Source: an uncultured Clostridia bacterium (GTDB taxonomy: Bacteria; Bacillota; Clostridia; Lachnospirales; CAG-274). From it: a DNA stretch of 64,000 nt. Of this stretch, positions 8,796 through 19,881 are shown one piece after another. The position numbers and the translations under genes are program-made. The stretch's first letter is position 1; every line of letters starts with the position of its first letter. The stretch spans positions 53,009 through 117,008 of the forward strand of contig CANRBC010000005.1 in the NCBI GenBank assembly GCA_947628755.1. The letters are read 5' to 3'. The notes beneath the pieces are model-generated. The model was not told the origin of the DNA. It ran no database searches and was given only the letters and a program-made list of their open reading frames with translations.

Positions 8796-10322
8796 TTACT
8801 TAAAAAAGCTGCTTACCCTTACTACAAGGGGATATTCCTCATCTCTGCTCCTCTGCTTTATGTCGATATTGGTTATTTTGTATGTCGCCTTTATGTCATT
8901 TTCAATTTCCGTCTCATAATAGCAGCTCTCCCCTATTTCCAGAAGCTCCTTTAACGTCGTTTTCTCTGTCTTAGGACCTCTTCCCCCAAGAAAAGAAGGC
9001 TTATATTCCGTAAAGGGACTTTCGGGCAGCTTATAAAATCTGAAGGGCTGTTCCTCCGAAAAAGCCGTACCGAACAAATACGAAATATATATATGGACAT
9101 AGTTAAGACCGGCATTTACGGAAAGCTCCGCCTCCAGCCATATATCCGTATCCTCAGTATACTCCACTCTTATTGTCATTACGTCATATACGGGAACGGA
9201 AAGCTCGGACAGCCTTGCGTATTCCTCCGTATTTTCACTTGAAAGAATATCTATGACCTCTTCCGGAGCTTTAACGTCAAAGAGATAATTTTTCCCAACA
9301 TTGCTTTCCTTGTCTGCGCCGAAAAGCAAAGCGCCTGCTGCCGTAAATCTGTAATATGTGCAGGGCGCATAGAGAGCAGAATCCATATATCCGCCGTCTT
9401 TTTCCGTCTCTTTCTGTACGGCTAAAAAAAACTCCAGCTCGTCATAATAGGAATAGGGACAAAGATAGCAAGGGTCTATAAGTCTGAAATAATAGCCGAA
9501 GGGCGTGAGAAACCACTTGTCTATATTGAGCCCAAGCAGAAATGAATCGGCGGAAAATGACATTGAAGCATCGTCCTTTTCGCCATTCATAATATCGGAA
9601 ATTTCAGAAAATCCCTGCCCGCCGTCATAGTATTCGCTGAATATGGCGTCTATGGGCATAGGCTCGGAAAGCCACTTGACCACATCCTGGTGCTCTATCT
9701 CACAGTAACCGCCCATAAAGAAGCAGGACAGATATTTGGCAGAGAGATTTATAGCTTTGTCCAAAAGCCACTCAAAAAGCTCTCTGTTATTCATGGACAG
9801 ATATTTTCCCGCGCCGTCGCTAAGTCTGAGAGCAGTTACGCCTAAAGAGGGCATTTTTTCAAATATTTCCGCCTCCATGCCCAGCATAAACAAATAGCTT
9901 ATATATTCCCTGTCCCAAAGGGAGATATTGCCCTTAAGCTGTTCAAGTACCTCCGACGTAGCCTCGAAATCCTCGCCTATGCGCACAACATTTGCGCTAA
10001 GCTCCGCAATCGCTCTCATATCCCTCACAAGAGGGTGGTCGTCAAGGCTGTATTCAAGTATATTGATGCCGAAGCTCTCTCCCTCTGCGCAAAGCACGGG
10101 ATACAAATTTTTATCCCTTGAGCCTGTCATTTCCACAAGAAATGCCGATGTAAGCTCGGTATTTTCTATAAAGGTCGAATAATACCATTTTCTGAAAAAG
10201 CAATTCACATATCCAATTATCTGTTTTTTCTTATTTTTACTGTATTTTTCGTATATTTCGTTAAATTTATCGAAAAAAACAGCGCATAGCTTTTCAATAT
10301 TCTTATATTTATTATCTATCAT
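8796..10322 (-). CDS. Hypothetical protein, 508 aa, possible degenerate pRiA4b ORF-3-like C-terminus
   Basis: Long intact ORF; C-terminal TTLKELLEIGESCYYETEIENDIKATYKITNI weakly resembles the pRiA4b ORF-3 fold. Confidence 0.5.
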   Translation of the reverse strand: MIDNKYKNIEKLCAVFFDKFNEIYEKYSKNKKKQIIGYVNCFFRKWYYSTFIENTELTSAFLVEMTGSRDKNLYPVLCAEGESFGINILEYSLDDHPLVRDMRAIAELSANVVRIGEDFEATSEVLEQLKGNISLWDREYISYLFMLGMEAEIFEKMPSLGVTALRLSDGAGKYLSMNNRELFEWLLDKAINLSAKYLSCFFMGGYCEIEHQDVVKWLSEPMPIDAIFSEYYDGGQGFSEISDIMNGEKDDASMSFSADSFLLGLNIDKWFLTPFGYYFRLIDPCYLCPYSYYDELEFFLAVQKETEKDGGYMDSALYAPCTYYRFTAAGALLFGADKESNVGKNYLFDVKAPEEVIDILSSENTEEYARLSELSVPVYDVMTIRVEYTEDTDIWLEAELSVNAGLNYVHIYISYLFGTAFSEEQPFRFYKLPESPFTEYKPSFLGGRGPKTEKTTLKELLEIGESCYYETEIENDIKATYKITNIDIKQRSRDEEYPLVVRVSSFFK

Positions 10323-10583
10323 ATTTAACCTCTCAATAGTCCAGTTTATATGTATTATATCAGATTATACTCTTTTCCACAAAAGAAATTTAAAAAAAAT
10401 ATATACATTTTTCAAAAAAACTTCTAATTTTTTATTTACTAATCCACAAAAAGTTGTTATAATAATATCAGAATATTTTGCGGAGTGCATAAATATTTAT
10501 ACTCTGAGGGTCTGATTTCTTATATAAGCTGTCAACCTTGTATAGGACAAGCCCTACTCAATTAAAACAAGGAGGATTTAAAA

Positions 10584-13500
10584 ATGGCAAAGATTATGCA
10601 AACTATGGATGGTAATCAGGCAGCCGCTACCGTATCTTATGCGTTTACCGAAGTTGCCGGTATTTACCCTATCACACCATCCTCACCTATGGCTGAATAT
10701 GTTGACGAGTGGGCAGCCAGAGGTAAAAAGAATATTTTTGGTCAGACAGTAAAGGTTGTTGAAATGCAGTCTGAGGCAGGTGCTGCCGGTACTGTACACG
10801 GTTCATTGGCAGCCGGTGCTTTAACTACTACATATACTGCATCTCAGGGCTTACTTCTTATGATCCCCAATATGTATAAAATTGCCGGTGAGTTACTTCC
10901 ATGTGTTCTCCATGTCAGCGCACGTTGTGTAGCAAGCCACGCTCTTAACATTTTCGGCGATCATTCAGACGTTATGGCTTGTCGTCAGACAGGCTTTGCA
11001 ATGCTTGCATCTTCTTCCGTACAGGAGGTTATGGATCTTGGTGCAGTTGCTCATCTTTCTACTATTAAGTCTAAAGTTCCTTTCCTTCATTTCTTTGACG
11101 GTTTCAGAACTTCTCACGAAATTCAGAAGATAGAGGTTCTTGACTACGACGATTTAGCTAAGCTGGTAGACTGGGACAAGGTTAAGGAATTCAAGGAGCA
11201 CGCTCTTAATCCTGAGCATCCATGCACAAGAGGTACTGCTCAGAATCCCGATATATTCTTCCAGGCAAGAGAGGCTTGTAATCCATATTACGACGCTGTT
11301 CCCGCTGTTGTTGAAGAATATATGGCAGAAATCAGCAAGCTGACAGGCAGAGAATACAAGCCATTCAATTACTACGGCGCTCCCGATGCAGACAGAGTTA
11401 TAGTTGCTATGGGTTCTATATGCGATACTATCATCGGCACTATCGACTATCTTGCAGCTAAGGGCGAGAAGGTCGGCGTTGTAAACGTTCATCTTTACAG
11501 ACCTTTCGTAGCAAGCAAGTTATTAGAGGCTATCCCCGCTACAGCTACTAAGATTGCCGTTCTGGACAGAACTAAAGAGCCCGGTTCTTTAGCTGAGCCT
11601 TTATATCAGGATGTTGCTACAGCTTTCTTCAACAGTGACAGAAAGCCTCTTATCATAGGCGGTAGATTCGGTCTTGGTTCAAAGGATACTACTCCTGCCG
11701 ACATTATTGCAGTTTATGACAATCTTGCAGCAGCAGCTCCAAAGCATCCGTTTACTTTGGCTATCGAGGATGACGTTACTAACCTTTCATTAAAGAGAGG
11801 TCCTGTTGTTGATGTTACTCCAGAGGGTACATCTAACTGCTTATTCTGGGGTCTTGGTTCAGACGGTACTGTAGGTGCTAACAAGAACTCCATAAAGATT
11901 ATAGGCGACCATACAGATATGTATGCTCAGGCTTATTTCGCATACGACTCCAAGAAGTCAGGCGGTATTACCAATTCTCACTTAAGATTCGGTAAGAAGC
12001 CTATCCGTTCACCATATCTTATCGATACGGCTGACTTTGTTGCTTGTCATCAGCAGTCATACCTCAACAAGTATGATATGACCTCCAACTTAAAGGACGG
12101 CGGCAGCTTCTTGCTTAACACTATATGGTCAGACGAAGAGCTTGATACTCACTTACCTGCAAATGTTAAGAGAGATTTGGCTGAAAAGCACATTAACTTC
12201 TATACTATCAACGCAGTTGAGATCGGTAAGGAAATCGGTCTTGGCAGTAAGTTCAATATGGTATTACAGTCAGCCTTCTTCATGATTACCGAAATCATTC
12301 CCAAGGACGACGCTATTAAGTACATGAAGGAATTCATCGTTAAGTCCTACGGCAAGAAGGGTGAAAAGATAGTCAACATGAACTATGCGGCTGTTGACAG
12401 AGGCGCAGAGGGCTACCACAAGGTAGAGGTTCCTGCAAGCTGGGCTAACGCAGTTGACGAGGCTGCTGCAGCAACAGACAGACCTAAGTTCATCACAGAT
12501 ATAGTTGACGTTATGAACGCTCAGAAGGGTGACACTCTTCCTGTATCTGCATTCAAGGGTATTGAAGACGGTACATTCGAGCATGGTACTGCTGCTTATG
12601 AGAAGAGAGGTATCGCTATAAACGTTCCTGTTTGGGATCCTTCTACTTGTATACAGTGTAACCAGTGCGCATTTGTTTGTCCTCACGCTTGTATCAGACC
12701 TTTCCTTCTTACAGATGACGAGGCTGCTAAGGCTCCCACATCAGTTAAGGCTGTTCAGGGCAAGGGCAAGGAAGCTGATTATAAGTATGTAATGCAGGTT
12801 AGTATACTTGACTGTACAGGCTGCGGTAACTGTATCGCTTCCTGTCCGTTAGCAGGCAAGACTGATCCTCTTAAGATGGTTCCTATCGACGACGCAAGAG
12901 ATCAGGTAGAAGCATGGGATTACACAATTTCACTTCCTAACAAGGAAAATCCAGAGGATAAGTACACAGTTAAGGGTTCTCAGTTCGAGCAGCCATTACT
13001 TGAATTCTCAGGCTCATGCGGCGGCTGTGCTGAAACTGCTTATGCAAGACTTATAACTCAGTTATTCGGCGACAGAATGTATATTGCAAACGCAACAGGC
13101 TGTTCTTCAATCTGGGGCGGTTCTGCACCTTCTACTCCATATACTACCAACGACAAGGGACAGGGTCCTGCTTGGTGTAACTCATTATTCGAGGATAACG
13201 CTGAGTTTGGTTACGGTATGTATACAGGCGTTAAGCAGCAGAGAGAATTACTTGCTGAAAAGGTAACAGCTATTGCTGAGGCTGACAGACCTAATGTAAG
13301 CGCTGCTGCAAAGGCTTGGTTAGACACTATGAACAAGGGCGAGGAGTCCAAGGCAACATCTGCTGCTTTAGTAGCTGCTATTGAAGCTGCAGGCGCTGAC
13401 TGCGACAACTGCAAGTACGTTCTTGCTCACAAGGATATGCTCGTTAAGAAGAGTCAGTGGATATTCGGTGGCGACGGTTGGGCATACGACATTGGCTTCG

Positions 13501-14072
13501 GCGGTGTTGACCACGTTCTTGCTTCCGGCGAGAATGTAAACGTATTCGTATTCGATACTGAGGTTTACTCCAACACAGGCGGTCAGGCTTCCAAGGCTAC
13601 TCCTACTGCTGCTATCGCTAAGTTCGCTGCTGCAGGTAAGAGAGTTCGCAAGAAGGACTTAGGTATGATTGCTAAGAGCTACGGCTATGTATATGTTGCT
13701 CAGGTATGTATGGGCGCTGACAAGAACCAGCTTATAAAGGCTCTTAAGGAAGCAGAAGCATACAACGGACCTTCACTTATAATTGCTTACGCTCCATGTA
13801 TCAACCATGGCTTAAGAACTAACTTCCACACTGAGGCTAAGAAGGCTGTTGACTGCGGTTACTGGCAGTTATACAGATATAATCCTGAGAACGAAGTATT
13901 CTCATTAGACTCTAAGGAGCCTACTGCAGACTTCAACGAATTCATCAAGGGCGAAGTAAGATATGCTTCACTTGCTAAGGCATTCCCGGATGTAGCTGAG
14001 GAATTATTCAATAAGTGTGCAGAAGACGCTAAGAGAAGACTTGCAGGCTACAAGAAGTTAGCTGAAGGTTAA
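10584..14072 (+). CDS. nifJ: Pyruvate:ferredoxin (flavodoxin) oxidoreductase
   Basis: 1162 aa; YPITPSSPMAEYVDEWAA, two CxxCxxC Fe-S motifs (CIQCNQCAFVCPHA, CTGCGNCIASCP), TPP region GGDGWAYDIGFGG, NTGGQASKATPT. Confidence 0.98.
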   Translation: MAKIMQTMDGNQAAATVSYAFTEVAGIYPITPSSPMAEYVDEWAARGKKNIFGQTVKVVEMQSEAGAAGTVHGSLAAGALTTTYTASQGLLLMIPNMYKIAGELLPCVLHVSARCVASHALNIFGDHSDVMACRQTGFAMLASSSVQEVMDLGAVAHLSTIKSKVPFLHFFDGFRTSHEIQKIEVLDYDDLAKLVDWDKVKEFKEHALNPEHPCTRGTAQNPDIFFQAREACNPYYDAVPAVVEEYMAEISKLTGREYKPFNYYGAPDADRVIVAMGSICDTIIGTIDYLAAKGEKVGVVNVHLYRPFVASKLLEAIPATATKIAVLDRTKEPGSLAEPLYQDVATAFFNSDRKPLIIGGRFGLGSKDTTPADIIAVYDNLAAAAPKHPFTLAIEDDVTNLSLKRGPVVDVTPEGTSNCLFWGLGSDGTVGANKNSIKIIGDHTDMYAQAYFAYDSKKSGGITNSHLRFGKKPIRSPYLIDTADFVACHQQSYLNKYDMTSNLKDGGSFLLNTIWSDEELDTHLPANVKRDLAEKHINFYTINAVEIGKEIGLGSKFNMVLQSAFFMITEIIPKDDAIKYMKEFIVKSYGKKGEKIVNMNYAAVDRGAEGYHKVEVPASWANAVDEAAAATDRPKFITDIVDVMNAQKGDTLPVSAFKGIEDGTFEHGTAAYEKRGIAINVPVWDPSTCIQCNQCAFVCPHACIRPFLLTDDEAAKAPTSVKAVQGKGKEADYKYVMQVSILDCTGCGNCIASCPLAGKTDPLKMVPIDDARDQVEAWDYTISLPNKENPEDKYTVKGSQFEQPLLEFSGSCGGCAETAYARLITQLFGDRMYIANATGCSSIWGGSAPSTPYTTNDKGQGPAWCNSLFEDNAEFGYGMYTGVKQQRELLAEKVTAIAEADRPNVSAAAKAWLDTMNKGEESKATSAALVAAIEAAGADCDNCKYVLAHKDMLVKKSQWIFGGDGWAYDIGFGGVDHVLASGENVNVFVFDTEVYSNTGGQASKATPTAAIAKFAAAGKRVRKKDLGMIAKSYGYVYVAQVCMGADKNQLIKALKEAEAYNGPSLIIAYAPCINHGLRTNFHTEAKKAVDCGYWQLYRYNPENEVFSLDSKEPTADFNEFIKGEVRYASLAKAFPDVAEELFNKCAEDAKRRLAGYKKLAEG

Positions 14073-14106
14073 TTCTTAAAAGTCAATATATTTATATATA
14101 ATGTAT

Positions 14107-14137
14107 AAAGGAAAAGCCCCTCTTTCGAGGGGTTTTT
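14107..14137. terminator. Terminator of nifJ
   Basis: AAAAGCCCCTC-tttc-GAGGGGTTTTTCTT. Confidence 0.75.
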
Positions 14138-14149
14138 CTTGTGGAGAAA

Positions 14150-16576
14150 TTATTCTACGCTGTATATCGCCGTCTTTGTATCGGCATCCCAGTCTACCTT
14201 TACTCCAAGAGCCTTGCCTAATGCTCTGAATGGTATGAACATTCTGCCGTCCTTTATTTCAGCCTTAACACCGTTTTCCATAACTGTCGGTGTGTTTCCT
14301 ATGTACATCAATTCGCTTCCTGCTGTGAATTTAATAACCTTTCCTCCCGCTGTTATGGATGCAGTTTTTGTATTTGCGTCCCAGTCCACAATAGAACTGC
14401 TGTCTGCATTTTCAATATCACCACCGCTTATGGCTATTGCCGCAAAACGAAGCGGAACAAGGGTTGAATTGGATTCGGGCTGTATGTAGGGAGTAACGTC
14501 CATAGCATATATTTTGTTTCCTACCGTAAAAAGATTATTTCCTATAATTACCCTTACAACATTTGATATAACATCAACATTTCCTGTTTTCTGCGTTATT
14601 TCTTCTTTTTCTTTTTCAATATCTATATTGTCTACAGCTTTCCAGCCTGCATACAACGTAAATGATTTTGTGACCTTGCTCTTAAAATCATAAAGTTTTG
14701 TACAAGCATTATCCGTGTACCAACCTGTAAATTCATATCCCTTTTTAATAGGTTCGGAAGGTTTTGTAAGTTTACTGTTCGATATTACCTTTTTACTGTC
14801 TACGGCATTTCCGCCATTAGAATCAAAGTTGATTATATAATAGGTTGTGGAAGAACCACCGCCTCCGCCACCTCCACCACCGCCGGAAGAACCGCCCGAT
14901 GAACTTCCGCCGCTTGAAGAACCGCCGCCTGATGTACTTCCACCACTTGAAGAACCGCTTCCGGAAGTTGACAAGTCAAACAGATTAACAGTATAATTTA
15001 TGCTTGTGTCATTCCCATTTTTATCCTTTAAGCCTGTTACTTCAACATCAAATTTTCCATTAAGTTCATTATCTGAAATATTTCTGGAACCAATATTAAA
15101 TATTATACATCTTGTACTGCCATAATTAGTAAAGTTCGCATCTTTGTAATTAAAATATTTTTCTGACATAGATGGAGTTGACGTATGATCCTTATTTGAT
15201 ATATTCCAAACTTTTCCATTGGATACTTTTGTTATCTTAATATTAACATCATCTACTGAAGCAACATTATATAGATTTTTATTTAATGAAATTGACCACG
15301 GGGTATTGTTATTGATTATATTTTTAGGAAAATTTCCTTGAACCGGATAGGCTATATAATCATAAAAATTCATATCTTCATTACTATCATCAAAAGATAT
15401 AACATTTGAATAATCTCCGTCAAAACCATTTACATACCCAAAAGCAGTATATAACATTTCAGGATTAAGCAACCACCTTCTGTGTCCTAAAGAACTCATA
15501 TTATATATATCATCGTCTTTTATCCACATATCAACAAATTCTTTTAAATTATTGACACTATAAGAAGTCCATGCAATATTGCTTGTGATTGTTGCTTGGT
15601 ATCCAAGCTCATAAAAATCTTGTTCCATGTCCTGTGGTTTTGATGGAGTATGTGAAAGGTTACTTAATGCAGCCATTAATACAGCGCCATGCTGAGCTAA
15701 ATCTATTTTACTTTCATCAAGCGAAACTTCATTCAGCCCTTCAACGTATCTTATAAAATTCAAATAATCCAAGCCGGTACTGACAAATTCACTGCTTAGT
15801 TTTCCTGTACTATATGGTGCAGATATTTGTGGTAACTCTATGAATTTATTAGAAACACTATTAAAATTTAATTTATTGTATTTATCTTTTATTTCGCTTT
15901 CGGTAGGCAATGCCTTTATCCATTTTGCAAACAAAATTCTGTTGTACTCTGGTGCAGCTGTGGTATCTGTATATTCATCAGACCACAGTTCATCAAGATA
16001 CCAGCCACCAAATGTACAGCCGTCTTTGGTGATATTTTTAGGTAAGATAGTTGTTGCTCCCGGTTCTACATAAACAGGTTCAACAGCACTTCCTCCATTA
16101 CTGTCAAATGTCAGCTTAATAAGTTCATTCCACTTAGCATATAATCTTAAATTTGAATCAACTATATCATCTGATGTAAATTGTTTTTCAAATGTATAGC
16201 AATCCCTAAACCAACCTTTGAATGCGTAACCTTCTTTCACAGGAACAGGCAATTCACCAATTTTGCTCCCACCAACTACAGTAATACTCTCTACATCAGA
16301 ACCACCGTTACTGTCAAATCTTACAGTATAAGTTGTAGTTGTTTCGGTTGAAGTTTCTGTCGTGGTTTCTGTAGTTGTTTCAGTAGAGGTTGTAGTAGTC
16401 GTTTCACTTGATGATTCTGTATTTTCTTCTACAGAACTATCCGATAAAACTTTATCCGGTATTTCTATTTCCGTATTGCTATTATCAATACTTTTATTTT
16501 CTGCATACCCTATATTTACCGCCGTAATTATTAGAACCAAAGACAGCAAAAAACTTACATATCTTTTTATACCCAT
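14150..16576 (-). CDS. Surface protein: InlB/Listeria-Bacteroides repeats, CAP (SCP-like) domain, Gly/Ser linker, stalk domain
   Basis: TYTVRFDSNGGSDVESITV...GYAFKGWFRD repeats; CAP-like region (LDYLNFIRYVEGLNEVSLDESKIDLAQHGAVLMA...GHRRWLLNP); SGGSSGGGGGGGGGGSS; C-terminal LVPLRFAAIAISGG.. / MFIPFRALGKALGVKVDWD. Confidence 0.85.
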   Translation of the reverse strand: MGIKRYVSFLLSLVLIITAVNIGYAENKSIDNSNTEIEIPDKVLSDSSVEENTESSSETTTTTSTETTTETTTETSTETTTTYTVRFDSNGGSDVESITVVGGSKIGELPVPVKEGYAFKGWFRDCYTFEKQFTSDDIVDSNLRLYAKWNELIKLTFDSNGGSAVEPVYVEPGATTILPKNITKDGCTFGGWYLDELWSDEYTDTTAAPEYNRILFAKWIKALPTESEIKDKYNKLNFNSVSNKFIELPQISAPYSTGKLSSEFVSTGLDYLNFIRYVEGLNEVSLDESKIDLAQHGAVLMAALSNLSHTPSKPQDMEQDFYELGYQATITSNIAWTSYSVNNLKEFVDMWIKDDDIYNMSSLGHRRWLLNPEMLYTAFGYVNGFDGDYSNVISFDDSNEDMNFYDYIAYPVQGNFPKNIINNNTPWSISLNKNLYNVASVDDVNIKITKVSNGKVWNISNKDHTSTPSMSEKYFNYKDANFTNYGSTRCIIFNIGSRNISDNELNGKFDVEVTGLKDKNGNDTSINYTVNLFDLSTSGSGSSSGGSTSGGGSSSGGSSSGGSSGGGGGGGGGGSSTTYYIINFDSNGGNAVDSKKVISNSKLTKPSEPIKKGYEFTGWYTDNACTKLYDFKSKVTKSFTLYAGWKAVDNIDIEKEKEEITQKTGNVDVISNVVRVIIGNNLFTVGNKIYAMDVTPYIQPESNSTLVPLRFAAIAISGGDIENADSSSIVDWDANTKTASITAGGKVIKFTAGSELMYIGNTPTVMENGVKAEIKDGRMFIPFRALGKALGVKVDWDADTKTAIYSVE

Positions 16577-16589
16577 TCAATATATCCCC

Positions 16590-18251
16590 CTATCCTTTAA
16601 TAGTTATAGTCTTACTTTCGCCGTCCCAATTTACCTCTGCGCCAAGGCTTTCGCCTACGAATCTCAAAGGCACCATAGTATTGCCGTTTATCAGTTTAGC
16701 GGGAACTGCAAGGGAAATATCTTTGCCGTTTACGGTTGCCGTTTCTTTGTTGAGTGTAAGAGAAATAGTTGTATCACTCTTTACAGATGTAACGGTCTGC
16801 GTTGCTCCGTCCCATTCAACAGAGGCACCCATAGCTTCAAATATAGCCCTCATAGGAACAAGCGTTGTGCCCTTTTCAATAACGGGTGACTGAGCAAAGT
16901 TCAGCTTATTATCGTTCAAAATAACCTTTATATCATCATTATTAGTTTTTGCCGGTGTATTATTTGATGTTGTCGCTGATGTCACCTCTATTTTTGAAAA
17001 ATCCCAGTTATTAATTCCGGTCATATCTGTTACAGCGTATGTTTTAACGGGATTTAAGAGTATCTTTTCTGCAAGTTCTTTGTATTTAGGTATATTTCTT
17101 TCTTCTATAATATCGTTTTCTACCAATTCGTCAGTATCCGCTGACTGAGCCCACTGAGCAGAATCACTTGGAATTACATCTCCATTTAAAAAAGGGTTAA
17201 ATAAATCCAAAATTGGAATCCAACTATCTTGTGTTATATTATCCGAATCATTATTAATAAACAATATTTCAGGAGAATACATACCATATTCTACATAATA
17301 ACGCTTTACAATATCTTTGTTTTCTGATTTATAGTTTGTAGCTTCCTCCACCAATATTAAATTATTGCGATTTCCACATTGAACAGTATAATATTTTATA
17401 TTATCCGGCTGCTGTGAATCTTTAAAAGAGAATGTGCCATTATATGTATTTATTTTAGGTGCATCATTATAATACGCCTTACAATAGGTGGTTACATATT
17501 TATTATCGCGTTTTTTATCTTCTTCTATAAGCGCAGAATTATTTTTATTTACAATTCCTTTCTCATCAGTATTGACTATGTATAATTCAGGAACATTATC
17601 ATTATTTGCATCAAATAGAAAATATCTGCACAAAGGATATTCTTTCAATTTATTTATATATTCTGTTTTAATATCTACATCTATTGAAGTGATCTTATTA
17701 TTCATATATTCATTGTCTTTTTTTATATTATCCATAATTTTTTCAATAATCTCATCTTCAATATCAATTCTTTCAATATTTTCTTTATATTCTATGTTGT
17801 ATTTTGTTTTTTCTTTAGAATATCCTAAATCATTGTATAGGCTATCCATAAAACCCGAATAGTCAATTATTTTATCTAAACATTTATCTGCCCCCGATCC
17901 TTTTTCTAAATAATATTTTGTCGGAGCTTCTTTAAGGTCATTTATCGTTTCTACATTTCCCGGTATATATATCTCCGTATTACTAAGCTTATCTTTATCT
18001 TCTTCCTTAAGCCTAAGCCAGTCATATCTAAGTTCCTTAACCTGAATACCGCAAATACTATTGGGAATTCTTATAACATATTTACCATTTTCTTCTTTTG
18101 CAATTTTTTCAAAATCTCCATAAAATATAATTCCATCATCTGATATACTCCAACCACTGGAGCCATTGTACTGATATGTCCTTGCATGAACATACAGAAC
18201 ACTGTTGAGAATAAATAAAATACCTAATAAGATTGCTAAAGTTTTTTTCAT
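16590..18251 (-). CDS. Secreted protein with C-terminal copper-amine-oxidase-N-like stalk domain
   Basis: ATG at 18251 after AAGGAGG (the provided ORF begins upstream at 18305); TTLVPMRAIFEAMGASVEWDGATQTV / TMVPLRFVGESLGAEVNWDGESKTITI. Confidence 0.85.
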   Translation of the reverse strand: MKKTLAILLGILFILNSVLYVHARTYQYNGSSGWSISDDGIIFYGDFEKIAKEENGKYVIRIPNSICGIQVKELRYDWLRLKEEDKDKLSNTEIYIPGNVETINDLKEAPTKYYLEKGSGADKCLDKIIDYSGFMDSLYNDLGYSKEKTKYNIEYKENIERIDIEDEIIEKIMDNIKKDNEYMNNKITSIDVDIKTEYINKLKEYPLCRYFLFDANNDNVPELYIVNTDEKGIVNKNNSALIEEDKKRDNKYVTTYCKAYYNDAPKINTYNGTFSFKDSQQPDNIKYYTVQCGNRNNLILVEEATNYKSENKDIVKRYYVEYGMYSPEILFINNDSDNITQDSWIPILDLFNPFLNGDVIPSDSAQWAQSADTDELVENDIIEERNIPKYKELAEKILLNPVKTYAVTDMTGINNWDFSKIEVTSATTSNNTPAKTNNDDIKVILNDNKLNFAQSPVIEKGTTLVPMRAIFEAMGASVEWDGATQTVTSVKSDTTISLTLNKETATVNGKDISLAVPAKLINGNTMVPLRFVGESLGAEVNWDGESKTITIKG

Positions 18252-18279
18252 AAAAATTTCCTCCTTAAAATTAAAATAA

Positions 18280-19854
18280 TTATATATTTTCTGATTCCAT
18301 AACATCAGAGTTATCTGTTATTTCATCAGAATTATCTGTTGTATTATCTGTGTTTTCTTCTACATAATCAGTGTTTTCATTTATTGTATCATTATCTGCG
18401 TTATCTTCCGTATCAGTATTTGATACATCAGTATTTTCCGTATTGCTGTTTACATTGTCATTGTCTGAATTGGAATTATCATCCGTATAATTTTGATTAT
18501 TATTGTCATAATTATTTTCACTTGTGTAATCACTGTCTTTATAATAGTAATCATCATAGTAATAATCATAATGATTATCATATCTGTCCGAATGTAATTC
18601 ATAATAATCATAAGGGGCTTCATAGCCATAATCGGTTGCACATTTAGGATGTTCACTTTTATCCCATTTATGGTCTGCAGACATAGCCATATCGGATTTC
18701 AGGAAATAATCCCATTGAATAAAATCTGATGGCATTTCAACAGGATCATCAAAGGTTACATCTAAATGATAATAATTATTGTTTAACTTGACTATTACCC
18801 ATGCATGACCTCCCCAGCCATACATATCACCTGCCGTTCCGGATATATATTCATTTTCTATGCCAACCATATTAAGTAACGCCATAGTTGCCTTTGCATA
18901 ACCTTCACAAACACCTGTTCTTCTTTTAAGCACATAATATGGATCGTAATCTTCTTCGGGTATTGTATTCCTTTCAAAATTATCATTATCATAATCCGTA
19001 TTTAATACCATGTAATCATGTATAGCCAACACTTTATCAAAATCACTGTCGTTTTTATCAATTATGTTGTTGATTATTCTTTTTCTTATGTTATAATAAT
19101 CTATAAACTCATCTATGTTTGAGGCATCTACATAATCATCTTCACCGGGAAAGAGAAAGTTTATATCACATTCATCATTTATATTAAAAAATTCCTTCAA
19201 TAGTGTATAATCTTCTATAGGATCACCTTCAAATTCTACCCAATTGACCATGGGGAAGTTCATTACATCCTCAAGAACTTCAGGTTTAAATTCTTCGGTA
19301 GGTATTGTCAATTTAAAAATACTTGCAATTTCATTTATATATACAATATTTTCATCTTCTAAGTAATTTTTTATATAATCACTTTTAAAATCATCAATAT
19401 TGATTTTCTTTCTTAGATCCTTATTAATAAAAGCAGTATATGTTGTCTGATCCCATTTAACATCTGCGCCTATAGCTTCGGAAACAGCTCTTAAAGGTAT
19501 ATAAAAATGCCCGTTTATGATTTGTTGAGGTACATCAGGATAGATTCTTTCAGACGTATTTTCTGCATTATTAAAACAGCCAAAACTATTTTGCCCCGCT
19601 TGTATTTCAATATCATAATCATTTCCTGTAAAAAAGGCTGCTTTGATATTTGGTTTCCATTCTACCTCATATTTCAGTTCCTCAAAAATGCCCCTCACAG
19701 GAACAAGTGTTCTGTTGTCTTTAATTATACCCTCGGCTTCAATTTCACTATCATTTACTATAACATTTACAGTTTTATAATTTTCTGCATGTACTATTAT
19801 TGTAGTAACGACACATAAAGCAATAATTATAGCCCCGATTAACAATTTTTTCAT
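18280..19854 (-). CDS. Secreted protein: N-terminal stalk domain + transglutaminase-like domain + Asp/Asn/Thr-rich tail
   Basis: RTLVPVRGIFEELKYEVEWKP; TGVCEGYAKATMALLNMVGIENEYISG...GHAWVIVKLNNNYYHLDVTFDDP (Cys-His-Asp). Confidence 0.9.
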   Translation of the reverse strand: MKKLLIGAIIIALCVVTTIIVHAENYKTVNVIVNDSEIEAEGIIKDNRTLVPVRGIFEELKYEVEWKPNIKAAFFTGNDYDIEIQAGQNSFGCFNNAENTSERIYPDVPQQIINGHFYIPLRAVSEAIGADVKWDQTTYTAFINKDLRKKINIDDFKSDYIKNYLEDENIVYINEIASIFKLTIPTEEFKPEVLEDVMNFPMVNWVEFEGDPIEDYTLLKEFFNINDECDINFLFPGEDDYVDASNIDEFIDYYNIRKRIINNIIDKNDSDFDKVLAIHDYMVLNTDYDNDNFERNTIPEEDYDPYYVLKRRTGVCEGYAKATMALLNMVGIENEYISGTAGDMYGWGGHAWVIVKLNNNYYHLDVTFDDPVEMPSDFIQWDYFLKSDMAMSADHKWDKSEHPKCATDYGYEAPYDYYELHSDRYDNHYDYYYDDYYYKDSDYTSENNYDNNNQNYTDDNSNSDNDNVNSNTENTDVSNTDTEDNADNDTINENTDYVEENTDNTTDNSDEITDNSDVMESENI

Positions 19855-19881
19855 GGTTATTACCTCCTTAGACTTTAAAAT

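Noticed and set aside
10584-14072. Distinct codon usage in nifJ suggesting horizontal transfer
   Set aside because: Pattern (AAG, TTC, TAC preference) fits high-expression codon bias of a central metabolic gene.
18339-18647. + strand Tyr/His-rich ORF of 102 aa
   Set aside because: Antisense of the low-complexity tail of the transglutaminase gene; low-complexity artefact.
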